DNA of 64,000 nt from Ignavibacteria bacterium (GTDB lineage: Bacteria; Bacteroidota; Ignavibacteria; Ignavibacteriales; Melioribacteraceae). The stretch spans positions 62,001 to 126,000 of the forward strand of contig WPAE01000003.1 in NCBI GenBank assembly GCA_009773205.1, given 5' to 3'. The translations under genes and the position numbers were made by a program. Below the pieces are notes generated by a model. The model worked only from the letters and a program-made list of their open reading frames with translations. It ran no database searches and had not been told where the DNA came from. Of this stretch, positions 19,240 through 27,362 are shown piece after piece; position 1 is the first letter of the stretch; each line of letters begins with the position of its first letter.

Positions 19240-19939
19240 TTTGGCTTACAAGTGGTATTAATATGGTCTCTTCGATTATAGAGTGAATATTCAAGTCGTT
19301 CTCTAGTTCGCACAAACATTTGATTATTTTTCTTCTAATTACTCTATCGTTTTCTACAGGAACGTGTTTTAGTAAAAGTGCTTTTAAGTCATTCAGCTTA
19401 GATTCAATATCTGAATGATGCTCTTGATATTCATTAACCGAATATGGCTCTAGTTTTTCTTCTTTGCCTCCAATTTCGTTTTTTAACAGTTTGTTGAAGT
19501 ATGGAAAAGCTACGCGGTTTTCGTAATGAAGATGCTCTTTAACTTCGTTGAAGTATTCATCAAAGAACTTTTCAATAAGCTTTATCTCTGCTGAGTTATT
19601 TTGTATCTGAAGCTGTTCCAAATAACTTCTTATTTCCGGGTATTTTTCATTTTCGTAATAATTGTGGCTGTTCTTAAGAAATTTAATAATCGCCGCCATA
19701 TCATCGCGCGTTAGGTTTTGCTGCTCTGTTGGCTGGAATCCGTTGTATAGGTTTGCTATCAAAATAAACAGATCTTCATTTATATTACTTGCTGCGCATA
19801 ATTGTTTTACTGTCTTTTCATGTACTATAAAATCAATCTCTAAATGCTCCATTAACAAAAGCAAATTCGGATTCTCAAAAACCAAGCTGGAAATTTTCAT
19901 TTCCGGCTTAATATAATTCCCTTTACTAAGATTACTCAT
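19223..19939 (-). CDS. Hemerythrin HHE-domain protein, RIC/ScdA-like
   Basis: Proteins of this type carry a non-haem di-iron site and repair iron-sulfur clusters or sense oxygen or NO. The 238-residue protein has an N-terminal region (about 10-80) in the position of the DUF542/ScdA_N helix domain, with a Cys at about 48. A four-helix hemerythrin domain follows, with iron-ligand candidates in SHNYYENEKYP, EHLHYENRVAFPYF, EYQEHHSDIE and NIHSIIEETILIPL. It is the first gene of the iron/stress block and overlaps the LuxR regulator, so it may serve as the sensor of that regulator. Confidence 0.8.
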   Translation of the reverse strand: MSNLSKGNYIKPEMKISSLVFENPNLLLLMEHLEIDFIVHEKTVKQLCAASNINEDLFILIANLYNGFQPTEQQNLTRDDMAAIIKFLKNSHNYYENEKYPEIRSYLEQLQIQNNSAEIKLIEKFFDEYFNEVKEHLHYENRVAFPYFNKLLKNEIGGKEEKLEPYSVNEYQEHHSDIESKLNDLKALLLKHVPVENDRVIRRKIIKCLCELENDLNIHSIIEETILIPLVSQIECSE

Positions 19940-19962
19940 TTTCTATTCGCTGTTATTTGTGG

Positions 19963-19994
19963 CAAATATAAACAATATGAAAGTATGTTCCAGA
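19963..19994 (-). promoter_or_regulatory. Bacteroidetes-type promoter of the hemerythrin gene
   Basis: On the minus strand TCTG (19991-19994), 20 bases and TATATTTG (19963-19970) fit TTTG-N20-TANNTTTG with one mismatch. The box ends 23 bases before the ATG at 19939. Confidence 0.65.
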
Positions 19995-20079
19995 TTGTAG
20001 CGTACTTTATTCAAAATAAATTTGTAGAGCGCAAAAGTAACGGGATGAACAAGCAACGTTCCTGCTAAAAAGCTGAGCC

Positions 20080-20137
20080 GTAAATACGCCATACCCGTTT
20101 AGTCACAGTCTAAACGAGGCTGATATTGCGAATTTAC
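20080..20137. repeat. Imperfect palindrome over the trpA stop codon
   Basis: Outer arms GTAAATACGC (20080-20089) and GCGAATTTAC (20128-20137) are complementary at 9 of 10 positions, and inner arms CGTTTAG (20096-20102) and CTAAACG (20110-20116) pair fully. The right arm contains the trpA stop codon. A shortened relative of the inner part (CCTCTTTAGACTAAAC) lies at 12725-12740. It may act as a transcript end for the trp operon, but there is no U-run on the minus strand. Confidence 0.6.
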
Positions 20138-20931
20138 TTGCAAGATTCGCTTAATTGCTCAATTATCTTTAGCGTTTCATTTCTTTCTTCTTTCATCAGC
20201 AAAGATTTCATTACTCGGCTTCCTACAATTACACCGTTACAGAACGGTGAGAAGCGTTTTACATCTTCCGGCTTTGAGATGCCGAAGCCGATCATCATTT
20301 TATTCTTTTCGAGAAGGGAATAGGTGCGTTTAATGTTCGCAATAACAGAATCATCGAAAGTATTTTTTACTCCAGTTGTGCCGGTAATACTTACACAATA
20401 AACAAATCCGCTGCTGGCTGCATCAATCCTTTTAATTCTTTCTTCCGATGATGTTGGAGTGGTGAGAAGAATAATATCCAGTCCTCGGCTCCGCTCGGAC
20501 TGACTGTTTGAATTAAAAAAGGAATTGTATTCTTCGAGAGGAACATCCGGAACGATTAATCCTTTAGCACCAGAGTTTGCGGCATCAATAAGAAAGTTTT
20601 CAACACCATACTTTTTAATTGGATTAGCGTAACCCATAAGAATAATTGGCTTGGAAGAATACATGCTAATCTGCTCTGCATAGTTAAGAACATCTTTGGT
20701 ATTTACTCCAGAATCAAGAGCTGATTTTGAAGCCGCTTGAATTACGTGTCCATCGGCTAACGGATCGCTGAAAGGAATTCCAAGCTCAAGCAAATCCGCT
20801 CCAGAATCTAGAACTGATTTAGCGAGATCAACAAAATTATTCTTCTCTGGAAATCCGGCAGTTAAAAATATGGAAAGCGCTTTGCGGTTTCTTTTGTTAA
20901 GTGAATCAATAAAGTTTGAGATGTAGCTCAT
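20134..20931 (-). CDS. trpA: Tryptophan synthase alpha subunit
   Basis: TrpA cleaves indole-3-glycerol phosphate to indole and glyceraldehyde 3-phosphate and passes indole to TrpB. The 265-residue protein shows LELGIPFSDPLADG (catalytic Glu in that segment), the loop LIVPDVPLEEY and the phosphate-binding end GFGISKPE. An in-frame repeat (bases 20482-20504) encodes the residues SQSERSR in the surface segment after PLEEY; see the separate entry. It is the last gene of the operon, with a separate ribosome binding site (AAGGA) and 389 bases after trpB. Confidence 0.95.
   Translation of the reverse strand: MSYISNFIDSLNKRNRKALSIFLTAGFPEKNNFVDLAKSVLDSGADLLELGIPFSDPLADGHVIQAASKSALDSGVNTKDVLNYAEQISMYSSKPIILMGYANPIKKYGVENFLIDAANSGAKGLIVPDVPLEEYNSFFNSNSQSERSRGLDIILLTTPTSSEERIKRIDAASSGFVYCVSITGTTGVKNTFDDSVIANIKRTYSLLEKNKMMIGFGISKPEDVKRFSPFCNGVIVGSRVMKSLLMKEERNETLKIIEQLSESCK
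20482..20504. repeat. Dispersed 23-base repeat inside trpA
   Basis: The plus-strand motif starts TCCTCGGCTCCGCTCGGACT and ends GAC. It matches 21071-21093 at 22 of 23 positions. Its reverse complement is read in frame as SQSERSRG within trpA. It falls between the PLEEY loop and the following strand, where length variation is tolerated in the family. Confidence 0.75.
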
Positions 20932-21070
20932 TAATATTCCTTGTTAGTCATTCTCAAAATATAATTGTCATTTCTTGCATGCCCGATCTTTTCTGGCGGG
21001 TCTGCCGCGCATTTTTAGCGTGGCAAAGCCGAGAAATAAAATCATAAAGTCCTATGCTTCAACACATTCG

Positions 21071-21093
21071 TCCTCGACTCCGCTCGGACTGAC
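21071..21093. repeat. Dispersed 23-base repeat, second copy
   Basis: This intergenic copy of the motif found inside trpA differs at one base. A more distant relative (CTTCGACTCTGCTCAG) starts at 21303, immediately before the trpB stop codon. Confidence 0.7.
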
Positions 21094-21251
21094 TTTATCC
21101 GATTGTTTCTTGTTAAGGGGACCTCTAAAAATATCAATTTCCTTTGCGGGCTTTACTTTTTCTTAGCCCCGCTTTGCGGGTTGAAATATTTTAAAACAAA
21201 AGTTTTTAGAGGTTACTTAAGTGATTCTATAAAGTTTGAGATGTAGCTCAT
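21094..21251 (-). pseudogene. Decayed 5' copy of trpA interrupted by a repeat
   Basis: On the minus strand the ATG at 21251 and 11 codons (MSYISNFIESL) repeat the start of trpA, including the leader with AACAAGGAATATTAATG. The copy breaks at CTTAA, where the 108-base family 1 repeat is inserted. It resumes after the repeat with TTAACAAGAAAC, which matches TTAACAAAAGAAAC in trpA. Similarity ends at about 21094. The repeat adds a stop after codon 12. It is therefore a duplicated trpA fragment, later hit by the repeat at a TTAA site. Confidence 0.8.
21113..21220. repeat. MITE-like repeat family 1, copy 2, with TTAA target duplication
   Basis: TTAA stands at both ends (21113-21116 and 21217-21220). 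The inverted ends contain ACCTCTAAAAA and TTTTTAGAGGTT. The interior matches copy 1. Because it splits a trpA-like sequence, the insertion point and the TTAA duplication can be read directly. Confidence 0.85.
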
Positions 21252-21320
21252 TAATATTCCTTGTTAGCCAGTCTCAAAATATAATTCTTCAATTAAGACT
21301 CACTTCGACTCTGCTCAGTA

Positions 21321-22508
21321 TTACATTGACTTTATAATTGTAGCTAAATCTTTATCGCCGCGCCCGCTAACGTTTACAATTACAACTTCATTTTCATTTG
21401 TCTTGGGCATAAGAACTTCAAGATGTGAAACTGCATGCGCACTTTCGAGTGCAGGAAGAATCCCTTCTAACTTTGTAATCAGATTTATTCCATTCAAGGC
21501 TTCATCATCAGTTGCGGAAAAGTACTGAACACGATTAATATCTTTTAACAATGAGTGCTCTGGTCCAACTCCAGGATAATCAAGTCCCGCAGAAATAGAA
21601 TGTACCTCAGAAACTTGCCCGTTAGAATCTTGAAGCAGATAAGTATTCATCCCTTGAAAAATTCCCGGCTCGCCTAACGTTAAAGTAGCGCAATGTTTAT
21701 CTGTGTTAATTCCATAACCGGCGGCTTCTATGCCTAGCAGTTTTACAGATTCATCATTTACAAAAGGGTAGAAGATTCCCATTGCATTAGAACCGCCGCC
21801 TACGCAGGCAACAATATAATTTGGCAAACGGTTTTCAACTTTCAAGATTTGTTCTCTCGCTTCAATACCTATTATTGATTGGAAATCGCGAACAATCATA
21901 GGATAAGGATGCGGGCCAACTACAGAGCCGATGATGTAGTGAGTATCATTAACGTTAGTAACCCAATCTCTAATAGCTTCGTTTGTAGCATCTTTAAGAG
22001 TTTTGCTTCCGCTTGAAACGGGGCAAACTTCTGCGCCAAGAAGTTTCATTCTAAAAACATTCAACTTCTGCCGTTCAATATCTGTTTCGCCCATGTAAAT
22101 AACGCATTGCAAGCCAAATTTTGCGCATACTGTTGCTGTTGCAACTCCATGCTGCCCAGCGCCGGTTTCTGCAATTATTTTTTTCTTTCCTAAACTTTTG
22201 GCTATGAGAATCTGACCAATTGCATTGTTAAGCTTATGTGCCCCGGTATGGCAAAGATCCTCACGCTTCAAATAAATTTTTCCTTTCCCAAAATGTTCCG
22301 TTAATCTTTTAGCGAAAGTTAGTGGCGTTGGTCTTCCATTATACTCGCTTTGAAGGCTGCTGTATTCCAGAAGAAAATCTTTGTCTTCCTTAAGATGTTC
22401 ATAATTTGCTTCAAGCTGTTCAAGCGCTGGTATTAATGTTTCGGGAACGTACTTGCCACCATAAATTCCATATTTTCCTCGCTTATCTGGATAATTGTAC
22501 TTCTTCAT
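21321..22508 (-). CDS. trpB: Tryptophan synthase beta subunit
   Basis: TrpB joins indole and serine to tryptophan using pyridoxal phosphate. The 395-residue protein has the PLP lysine in [12 protein letters not shown], the indole-channel segment [13 protein letters not shown] and the phosphate loop [10 protein letters not shown]. Length is normal. Its ATG overlaps the trpF stop by four bases (ATGA), so it is translated coupled to trpF. A gap filled with repeats and a trpA fragment separates it from trpA. Confidence 0.97.
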   Translation of the reverse strand: MKKYNYPDKRGKYGIYGGKYVPETLIPALEQLEANYEHLKEDKDFLLEYSSLQSEYNGRPTPLTFAKRLTEHFGKGKIYLKREDLCHTGAHKLNNAIGQILIAKSLGKKKIIAETGAGQHGVATATVCAKFGLQCVIYMGETDIERQKLNVFRMKLLGAEVCPVSSGSKTLKDATNEAIRDWVTNVNDTHYIIGSVVGPHPYPMIVRDFQSIIGIEAREQILKVENRLPNYIVACVGGGSNAMGIFYPFVNDESVKLLGIEAAGYGINTDKHCATLTLGEPGIFQGMNTYLLQDSNGQVSEVHSISAGLDYPGVGPEHSLLKDINRVQYFSATDDEALNGINLITKLEGILPALESAHAVSHLEVLMPKTNENEVVIVNVSGRGDKDLATIIKSM

Positions 22509-23131
22509 TCTATCTCTTTTTTTCGTAGTTGATTCAGTACTTTGAAAAACTCTCGCACTTTCTTTTCATTCTTCTTGCCAGATTCAGATTCAAGAGAAGA
22601 AGAAATATCAACTGCCTGCGGTTTTATTTTAGTAATTATATGTTCAATATTTTCTGATGAAATTCCGCCGGCTAAAACTACTTTGCCTCTAAGTTCAAGA
22701 GGAATCGTATTCCAGTCGAAAGTTAACCCTGTGCCGCCAATTACTTTATCGGAAAAAGTATCTAGCAGAATTGAGCAGCCTGAATACAAACTGAAAGCGC
22801 TAAAATTAAAATTACGTTTTACACGAATTGCTTTAATAACAGGATGATTCACTTTGTTAATATGAAACTGGTCTTCATCACCGTGAAGTTGAACGTGTGT
22901 CAAGCCAATTGATTGAGCAATGTGATTAATGGTAAGTGGCTGCTCATTAACAAAAACACCAACTTTAGAAATAAAAGCCGGAAGTTCGCTTATAATTGAA
23001 AACGCTTCCTCGTAATTAATATTACGTATGCTTCGTTCGTAAAAAATAAATCCAAGTGCATCAGCTCCAAGTTCACAGCAGAGAAGAGCATCTTCAAGGT
23101 TTGTAATTCCGCAAACTTTTACTTTAGTCAT
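22505..23131 (-). CDS. trpF: Phosphoribosylanthranilate isomerase
   Basis: TrpF converts phosphoribosyl-anthranilate to CdRP by an Amadori rearrangement. The TIM-barrel protein (208 residues from the ATG at 23131) has KVCGITN with the catalytic Cys, LHGDE, the catalytic Asp in LLDTFS and the phosphate-binding LAGGIS. The ATG at 23131 overlaps the trpC stop as ATGA and is preferred over an in-frame start four codons upstream. Confidence 0.95.
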   Translation of the reverse strand: MTKVKVCGITNLEDALLCCELGADALGFIFYERSIRNINYEEAFSIISELPAFISKVGVFVNEQPLTINHIAQSIGLTHVQLHGDEDQFHINKVNHPVIKAIRVKRNFNFSAFSLYSGCSILLDTFSDKVIGGTGLTFDWNTIPLELRGKVVLAGGISSENIEHIITKIKPQAVDISSSLESESGKKNEKKVREFFKVLNQLRKKEIE

Positions 23132-23916
23132 TTTACACACCACGCTTTAAATTGAGAAAGATTTTTTTTAATATGTTGCGACCTTATAAAATGTTCTCCA
23201 ACCAAAACGGCATTAATTTGAGAACTTTTTATTTTGTCTAAAACTGCCCGCGATGTAATCCCGCTTTCGGAAACAACTGTTACACCATTTGGTATATTAT
23301 CGAGCAAATTGAGTGTTGAGTTAATATCTACGGCAAAAGTCTCCAAGTTGCGGTTATTTATCCCAATCATATCGTTTAATTTAAAGTTGACCTTTGCAAT
23401 CTGACTTTGTGAATGAAACTCAAGCAGAACTTCGAGACCTATTTCCTTAGCACAGTGTGTAAGCTCGGTAATCTGGTTTTGGGATAAAGCTTCGCAGATA
23501 AGAAGAACAGCATCAGCGCCGAATGCCTTTGCTTCTAATATCTGGAATTCGTCTATTATAAAATCTTTTCTGAGCAGTGGAAGTGTTTTGAATTTTGCGA
23601 TGCCGCTTAAGTAACTTATATCTCCTTGGAAAAATTTCTGATCAGTCAAAACGGAAATTGCGTTTACTTCACTCTCAATGTAGGCTTCAGCAATTTTAAG
23701 ATGATTGAAATCTTCAATGAGTATTCCTTTGCTTGGACTAGCTTTTTTTATTTCTGCTATTACTGAAATGAAATTTTCATTGTTTATTGCTTTTGTAAAA
23801 CTGATTGTTAATTCATTAAAATATTCTTCACTTTCGAATGAAGAACGAGAAAACTTTTGCCTTAACTTTTTAACTTCTTCACTTTTTACTGCCAATATTT
23901 CGGAAAGGAAATTCAT
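23128..23916 (-). CDS. trpC: Indole-3-glycerol phosphate synthase
   Basis: TrpC closes the indole ring from CdRP. The 262-residue barrel has IAEIKKASPSKG with the catalytic Lys and Glu, LLRKDFIIDEFQ, INNRNLETF and the final VVSESGI. It overlaps trpD and trpF by four bases on each side. Confidence 0.96.
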   Translation of the reverse strand: MNFLSEILAVKSEEVKKLRQKFSRSSFESEEYFNELTISFTKAINNENFISVIAEIKKASPSKGILIEDFNHLKIAEAYIESEVNAISVLTDQKFFQGDISYLSGIAKFKTLPLLRKDFIIDEFQILEAKAFGADAVLLICEALSQNQITELTHCAKEIGLEVLLEFHSQSQIAKVNFKLNDMIGINNRNLETFAVDINSTLNLLDNIPNGVTVVSESGITSRAVLDKIKSSQINAVLVGEHFIRSQHIKKNLSQFKAWCVK

Positions 23917-24935
23917 GAATATTTTTCTCCAAAGTTTTTTAACGAAATAAACTTCTCAAATGCTCTGCCGGAAAGTATTGATTCTTCAGCAATGTTTTTG
24001 CACTCAACTAAATTATCGGATAAGCCGGCAACATATAAAGCCATTGCCGCATTAGCAGCTACAACAGAAAAAGCCTCATCCTTGTTTTTATCACGAAGTA
24101 TTGAAAGAAAAATCTCGGCGTTAGTTTCTATAGAATCACTTTTTATTTCTTGCGGATCTATTTCTGAAAGGCTGAATGTGCTGCAATCCACTTTGTACTC
24201 TTTAAGCGGAACTCCAGAATTGTATTCGTAAATGTTTGTAACACCGGAAAGTGAAATCTCATCGAAACAGTTTTCTGTTGAAAGGAAGATAATTCGTTCC
24301 ATTTCAAGATGATTAACTGCTTCCGCCATTAACTTTGCTGCTTTGTTGCTGAAAACTCCAACCAATTGTTTTTTGGTCCCCGCTGGATTTGTAAGTGGTC
24401 CGAGAATATTAAAAATAGTTTTGATGCCGAGATCGCGTCTAACATCAGCGGCAAATTTCATAGCCGGATGATAAACAGGAGCAAATAAAAATGCGATGCC
24501 TACTTCGTTAAGTGCATGTTCTGTTAATTCCGGCTTTAGATTAATATTTACTCCAAGTCGAGTTAGTACATCTGCGCTTCCGCTTTTGCTTGATACTGAA
24601 CGGTTGCCATGTTTAGCAACGTAAACTCCAGCGCCAGCAACAACAAAAGCTGTAACGGTTGAAATGTTAAATGAGTTTGATCCGTCGCCGCCGGTTCCGC
24701 ATACATCAATTGTGTTTTTAGATTGAGATTTAACTTTCAAACTTATCTCTCGCATTGCTTTAACAAACCCTGCAACTTCTTCCGGAGTTTCGCCTTTGGT
24801 TTTTAGCGCAAGCAGCAAACCGGAAATTAGTGAGTTGTTGCATTCACCATTCATTATATACTGCATTACTTTGTGCGCTTCATCAAGCGATAGATTATTT
24901 CCTTCCGAAATATTTTCTAAATATTCTTTTATCAT
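23913..24935 (-). CDS. trpD: Anthranilate phosphoribosyltransferase
   Basis: TrpD attaches phosphoribose from PRPP to anthranilate. The 340-residue protein shows the PRPP loop DVCGTGGDGSNSFNIST, KHGNRSVSSKSGSADVL and FNILGPLTNPA. It stands alone rather than fused to TrpG and overlaps trpG and trpC by four bases each. Confidence 0.96.
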   Translation of the reverse strand: MIKEYLENISEGNNLSLDEAHKVMQYIMNGECNNSLISGLLLALKTKGETPEEVAGFVKAMREISLKVKSQSKNTIDVCGTGGDGSNSFNISTVTAFVVAGAGVYVAKHGNRSVSSKSGSADVLTRLGVNINLKPELTEHALNEVGIAFLFAPVYHPAMKFAADVRRDLGIKTIFNILGPLTNPAGTKKQLVGVFSNKAAKLMAEAVNHLEMERIIFLSTENCFDEISLSGVTNIYEYNSGVPLKEYKVDCSTFSLSEIDPQEIKSDSIETNAEIFLSILRDKNKDEAFSVVAANAAMALYVAGLSDNLVECKNIAEESILSGRAFEKFISLKNFGEKYS

Positions 24936-25498
24936 AGCTCTAACCAGTTCTTAATTAACTGCAAGCCTGCTTTTGTTAAAATTGATTCTGGATGAAATTG
25001 AATTCCCTCAAGTGGAAATATTTTATGCCTAATTCCCATAATAATCTCATCTTCTGTCTGGGCGGTAATTTCCAGCGTTTCCGGAATGCTATCTTTTGCA
25101 ATTATTAAAGAATGGTACCTTCCAGCAGAGAAATTCTGTTCAACATTTTTGTAAATAGTTTTTCCATCATGTTTAATAGAAGATGTTTTCCCGTGCATTA
25201 AATATGGCGCATTGGTTACTACCGCATTAAAGCAGTGCCCAATTGTTTGATGACCGAGACACACTCCAAGTATGGGAATTGTTGAGCCAAGCTGTTTTAT
25301 AACTTCTTGAGAAATACCAGAGTCTTCTGGTGTTCCCGGACCTGGAGAAATAACAATTTTATTCGGGATTAACTGTATAATCTCGCTTACGGAAATTTTG
25401 TCATTTCTCTTTACAATTATATCATCCGTAAAATTTCCGATAAGTTGAACAAGATTGTATGTGAAAGAATCATAATTATCAATTACTAAGATTTTCAT
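24932..25498 (-). CDS. trpG: Anthranilate synthase glutamine amidotransferase subunit
   Basis: TrpG releases ammonia from glutamine for TrpE. The protein (188 residues from the ATG at 25498; a TTG codon lies just before it) has IDNYDSFTYN, SPGPGTP, the nucleophile Cys in GVCLGHQ and the HPES ending of the triad. It overlaps the end of trpE by 20 bases. This family can also serve 4-amino-4-deoxychorismate synthase; no other pabA was seen in the window. Confidence 0.95.
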   Translation of the reverse strand: MKILVIDNYDSFTYNLVQLIGNFTDDIIVKRNDKISVSEIIQLIPNKIVISPGPGTPEDSGISQEVIKQLGSTIPILGVCLGHQTIGHCFNAVVTNAPYLMHGKTSSIKHDGKTIYKNVEQNFSAGRYHSLIIAKDSIPETLEITAQTEDEIIMGIRHKIFPLEGIQFHPESILTKAGLQLIKNWLEL

Positions 25499-26957
25499 CA
25501 ATTACCTCGGCGCATTTAAGAGCACTTACTAAAACTGCAGATTTGTTTTTAATTTCTTTTAGTTCAAGTTCTGGAATGCTATCGGCAACAATGCCAGCTC
25601 CGGCTTGCCAGTAAATCTTTTCTTTAGTAACAAATAAAGTTCTTATGGCAATACACATATCAAGGTTGCCGCTAAAATCAATATAGCCAACAGCGCCTGC
25701 ATAAACACCGCGCTTTGTTTTTTCATAGTGGTTAATTATTTGAATAGCTCGAATTTTTGGTGCACCGCTAACCGTTCCAGCAGGGAACGATGCTTTAAGT
25801 GCGTCTATACAATCAGCATTATCTTTTAATTTTCCTTCAACTCTTGAAACGATATGCATAACATGAGAAAAACGGTTTATTTTCATTTGCTCGCTAACTT
25901 GAACTGTGCCTAATTTACAAATTCTTCCAAGATCATTCCGGGCTAAATCAACTAACATAATATGCTCGGCAATTTCTTTTGGATCGCTTAGCAATTCTTT
26001 TTCAAGTAGCATATCTTCTTCTTCACTTTTGCCGCGTCTCCTTGTCCCCGCAATTGGTAAAATCTCGGCATTGCGGTTTTTAACTTTTAACAAATCTTCC
26101 GGCGAAGTACCTATTACTTTGAAATCATTTTCAAATTCCATGTAATACATATATGGAGAAGGATTAATCATTCTCAAAGCGCGGTAAACATTAAAGCTGT
26201 CGCCGCGGTAATCGGCTTCAAATCTTTTTGAAAGAACAACCTGGAACACATCGCCGGCGTGGATGTTTTTCTTTGTGTATTCAACAAGATTTAGAAATTC
26301 GGCTTCTGCTCCTTCTGTAATTCCGTGTAGTGAAGAAGTGAAATCTGATTTATACTGCAAATCATTATTTAATGTTTGCTTTAAGGCAGCAAGTGTTGCT
26401 TTCGCAGAATCATACTTGCTATTGAGATTTGATTTGTCATTACAGTCCACATTTGTGATGAGAATTATCTGATGCTTGAAATGATCAAACACAATAATTG
26501 TTTTGTACAAACCAAAAACAGAATCGGGAGAGATTCCCTTCCTAAATTCATCGTATGGAATTACATCTTCAATTAATGAAATATTATCGAAGCCAAAAAA
26601 TCCGACTAAGCCGCCTGTAAAGTAGGGAAGACCATCTATTGTTGGATGTGCATATTCAGAAACTCTTTTTTTTAAGTAGTCAAATATGTTCCCTTCAAAA
26701 GTATTTTCAGCAGAGCTGGATTTTATTGTAATCAACCCGAAATAATTCGAGATAATTTCGGCAGGGCTTACTCCAATAAAAGAATAGCGTGCTAATCTTC
26801 CAATTCCTTCTACAGATTCTAAGAGAAATGAAACATTATCTTTTTTGCGAATTTTAAGATATGCTGTAACTGGTGTTAATAAATCTGCTGCAATACGTTC
26901 ATAAACTGGAACGAAGTTAAAGCTTCTTGCAAGTTTTTCAAAATTTTCAAAAGTCAT
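25479..26957 (-). CDS. trpE: Anthranilate synthase component I
   Basis: TrpE makes anthranilate from chorismate with ammonia from TrpG. The 492-residue protein has the feedback-site segment LLESVEG near residue 45, the chorismate-binding blocks PIAGTRRRG, AEHIMLVDLARNDLGR and FPAGTVSGAPK, and the final GAGIVADS. It is the first structural gene of the operon, 12 bases after the AAAGGAAA ribosome binding site that follows the attenuator. Confidence 0.96.
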   Translation of the reverse strand: MTFENFEKLARSFNFVPVYERIAADLLTPVTAYLKIRKKDNVSFLLESVEGIGRLARYSFIGVSPAEIISNYFGLITIKSSSAENTFEGNIFDYLKKRVSEYAHPTIDGLPYFTGGLVGFFGFDNISLIEDVIPYDEFRKGISPDSVFGLYKTIIVFDHFKHQIILITNVDCNDKSNLNSKYDSAKATLAALKQTLNNDLQYKSDFTSSLHGITEGAEAEFLNLVEYTKKNIHAGDVFQVVLSKRFEADYRGDSFNVYRALRMINPSPYMYYMEFENDFKVIGTSPEDLLKVKNRNAEILPIAGTRRRGKSEEEDMLLEKELLSDPKEIAEHIMLVDLARNDLGRICKLGTVQVSEQMKINRFSHVMHIVSRVEGKLKDNADCIDALKASFPAGTVSGAPKIRAIQIINHYEKTKRGVYAGAVGYIDFSGNLDMCIAIRTLFVTKEKIYWQAGAGIVADSIPELELKEIKNKSAVLVSALKCAEVIDENLSN

Positions 26958-26968
26958 TATTTTCCTTT

Positions 26969-27040
26969 AAAGCAAAAAACCCTTCTCAGTGTTCTAAGAA
27001 GGGCTGAATTAAAAATCTATTAACCGAAAATCACTGAGTA
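26969..27040 (-). promoter_or_regulatory. trp attenuator: antiterminator and terminator
   Basis: On the minus strand the terminator hairpin pairs CCCTTCTTAG with CTGAGAAGGG around an AACA loop (26980-27003, one U-G pair) and is followed by six T. The sequence CTCAGTG (27032-27038, at the end of the leader peptide frame) can instead pair with CACTGAG (26985-26991) inside that hairpin. Ribosome stalling at the Trp codons upstream would favour the second pairing and let transcription continue into trpE. Confidence 0.88.
26974..27003 (-). terminator. Attenuator terminator before trpE
   Basis: A ten-pair stem with a four-base loop is followed by TTTTTT on the minus strand. It lies 17 bases before the trpE start, where a transcript end can only be regulatory. 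Confidence 0.9.
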
Positions 27041-27117
27041 AAACTGATATTTGTATTTCGCCACCACCAGCAATTGTTAGTTAAAGCAATTACGATATTT
27101 ATTTTCTTTGGTTTCAT
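27031..27117 (-). CDS. trpL: trp operon leader peptide with three consecutive Trp codons
   Basis: A 28-codon frame (ATG at 27117, TGA at 27031-27033) precedes the attenuator. It begins MKPKKINIVI and contains Asn-Asn-Cys-Trp-Trp-Trp-Arg at residues 14-20. Tryptophan is rare, and a TGG triplet run just upstream of a terminator is the hallmark of ribosome-mediated attenuation. The stop codon overlaps the antiterminator strand. The frame is too short for routine gene calling. Confidence 0.9.
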   Translation of the reverse strand: MKPKKINIVIALTNNCWWWRNTNISFTQ

Positions 27118-27125
27118 TTTAGGTG

Positions 27126-27157
27126 CTAAAATAGTTAAATATTTTAAAAGTTATCAA
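27126..27157 (-). promoter_or_regulatory. Promoter of the trp operon
   Basis: On the minus strand TTG (27155-27157), 21 bases and TATTTTAG (27126-27133) match the Bacteroidetes promoter with one mismatch. Transcription would start only a few bases before the leader peptide ATG at 27117, as in known attenuated operons. The 200 bases between this promoter and the cysteine synthase stop show nothing further. Confidence 0.6.
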
Positions 27158-27362
27158 CATACCAAGAATATAACTAACTCAATTTGATCGCTTGCAACAA
27201 TAAACCATTAACTTGAGTGACTAACGATTTGGTTTCACAGATAGTAACAATCATCATCTCAGATTACGCCGTAATTCCAAACCAGGAAAATAGACCACCT
27301 GAATATTATAAGCTAAATTTAGGATACTCAAGTTCAAGCGGCATATTTTTTTTACATACAGA

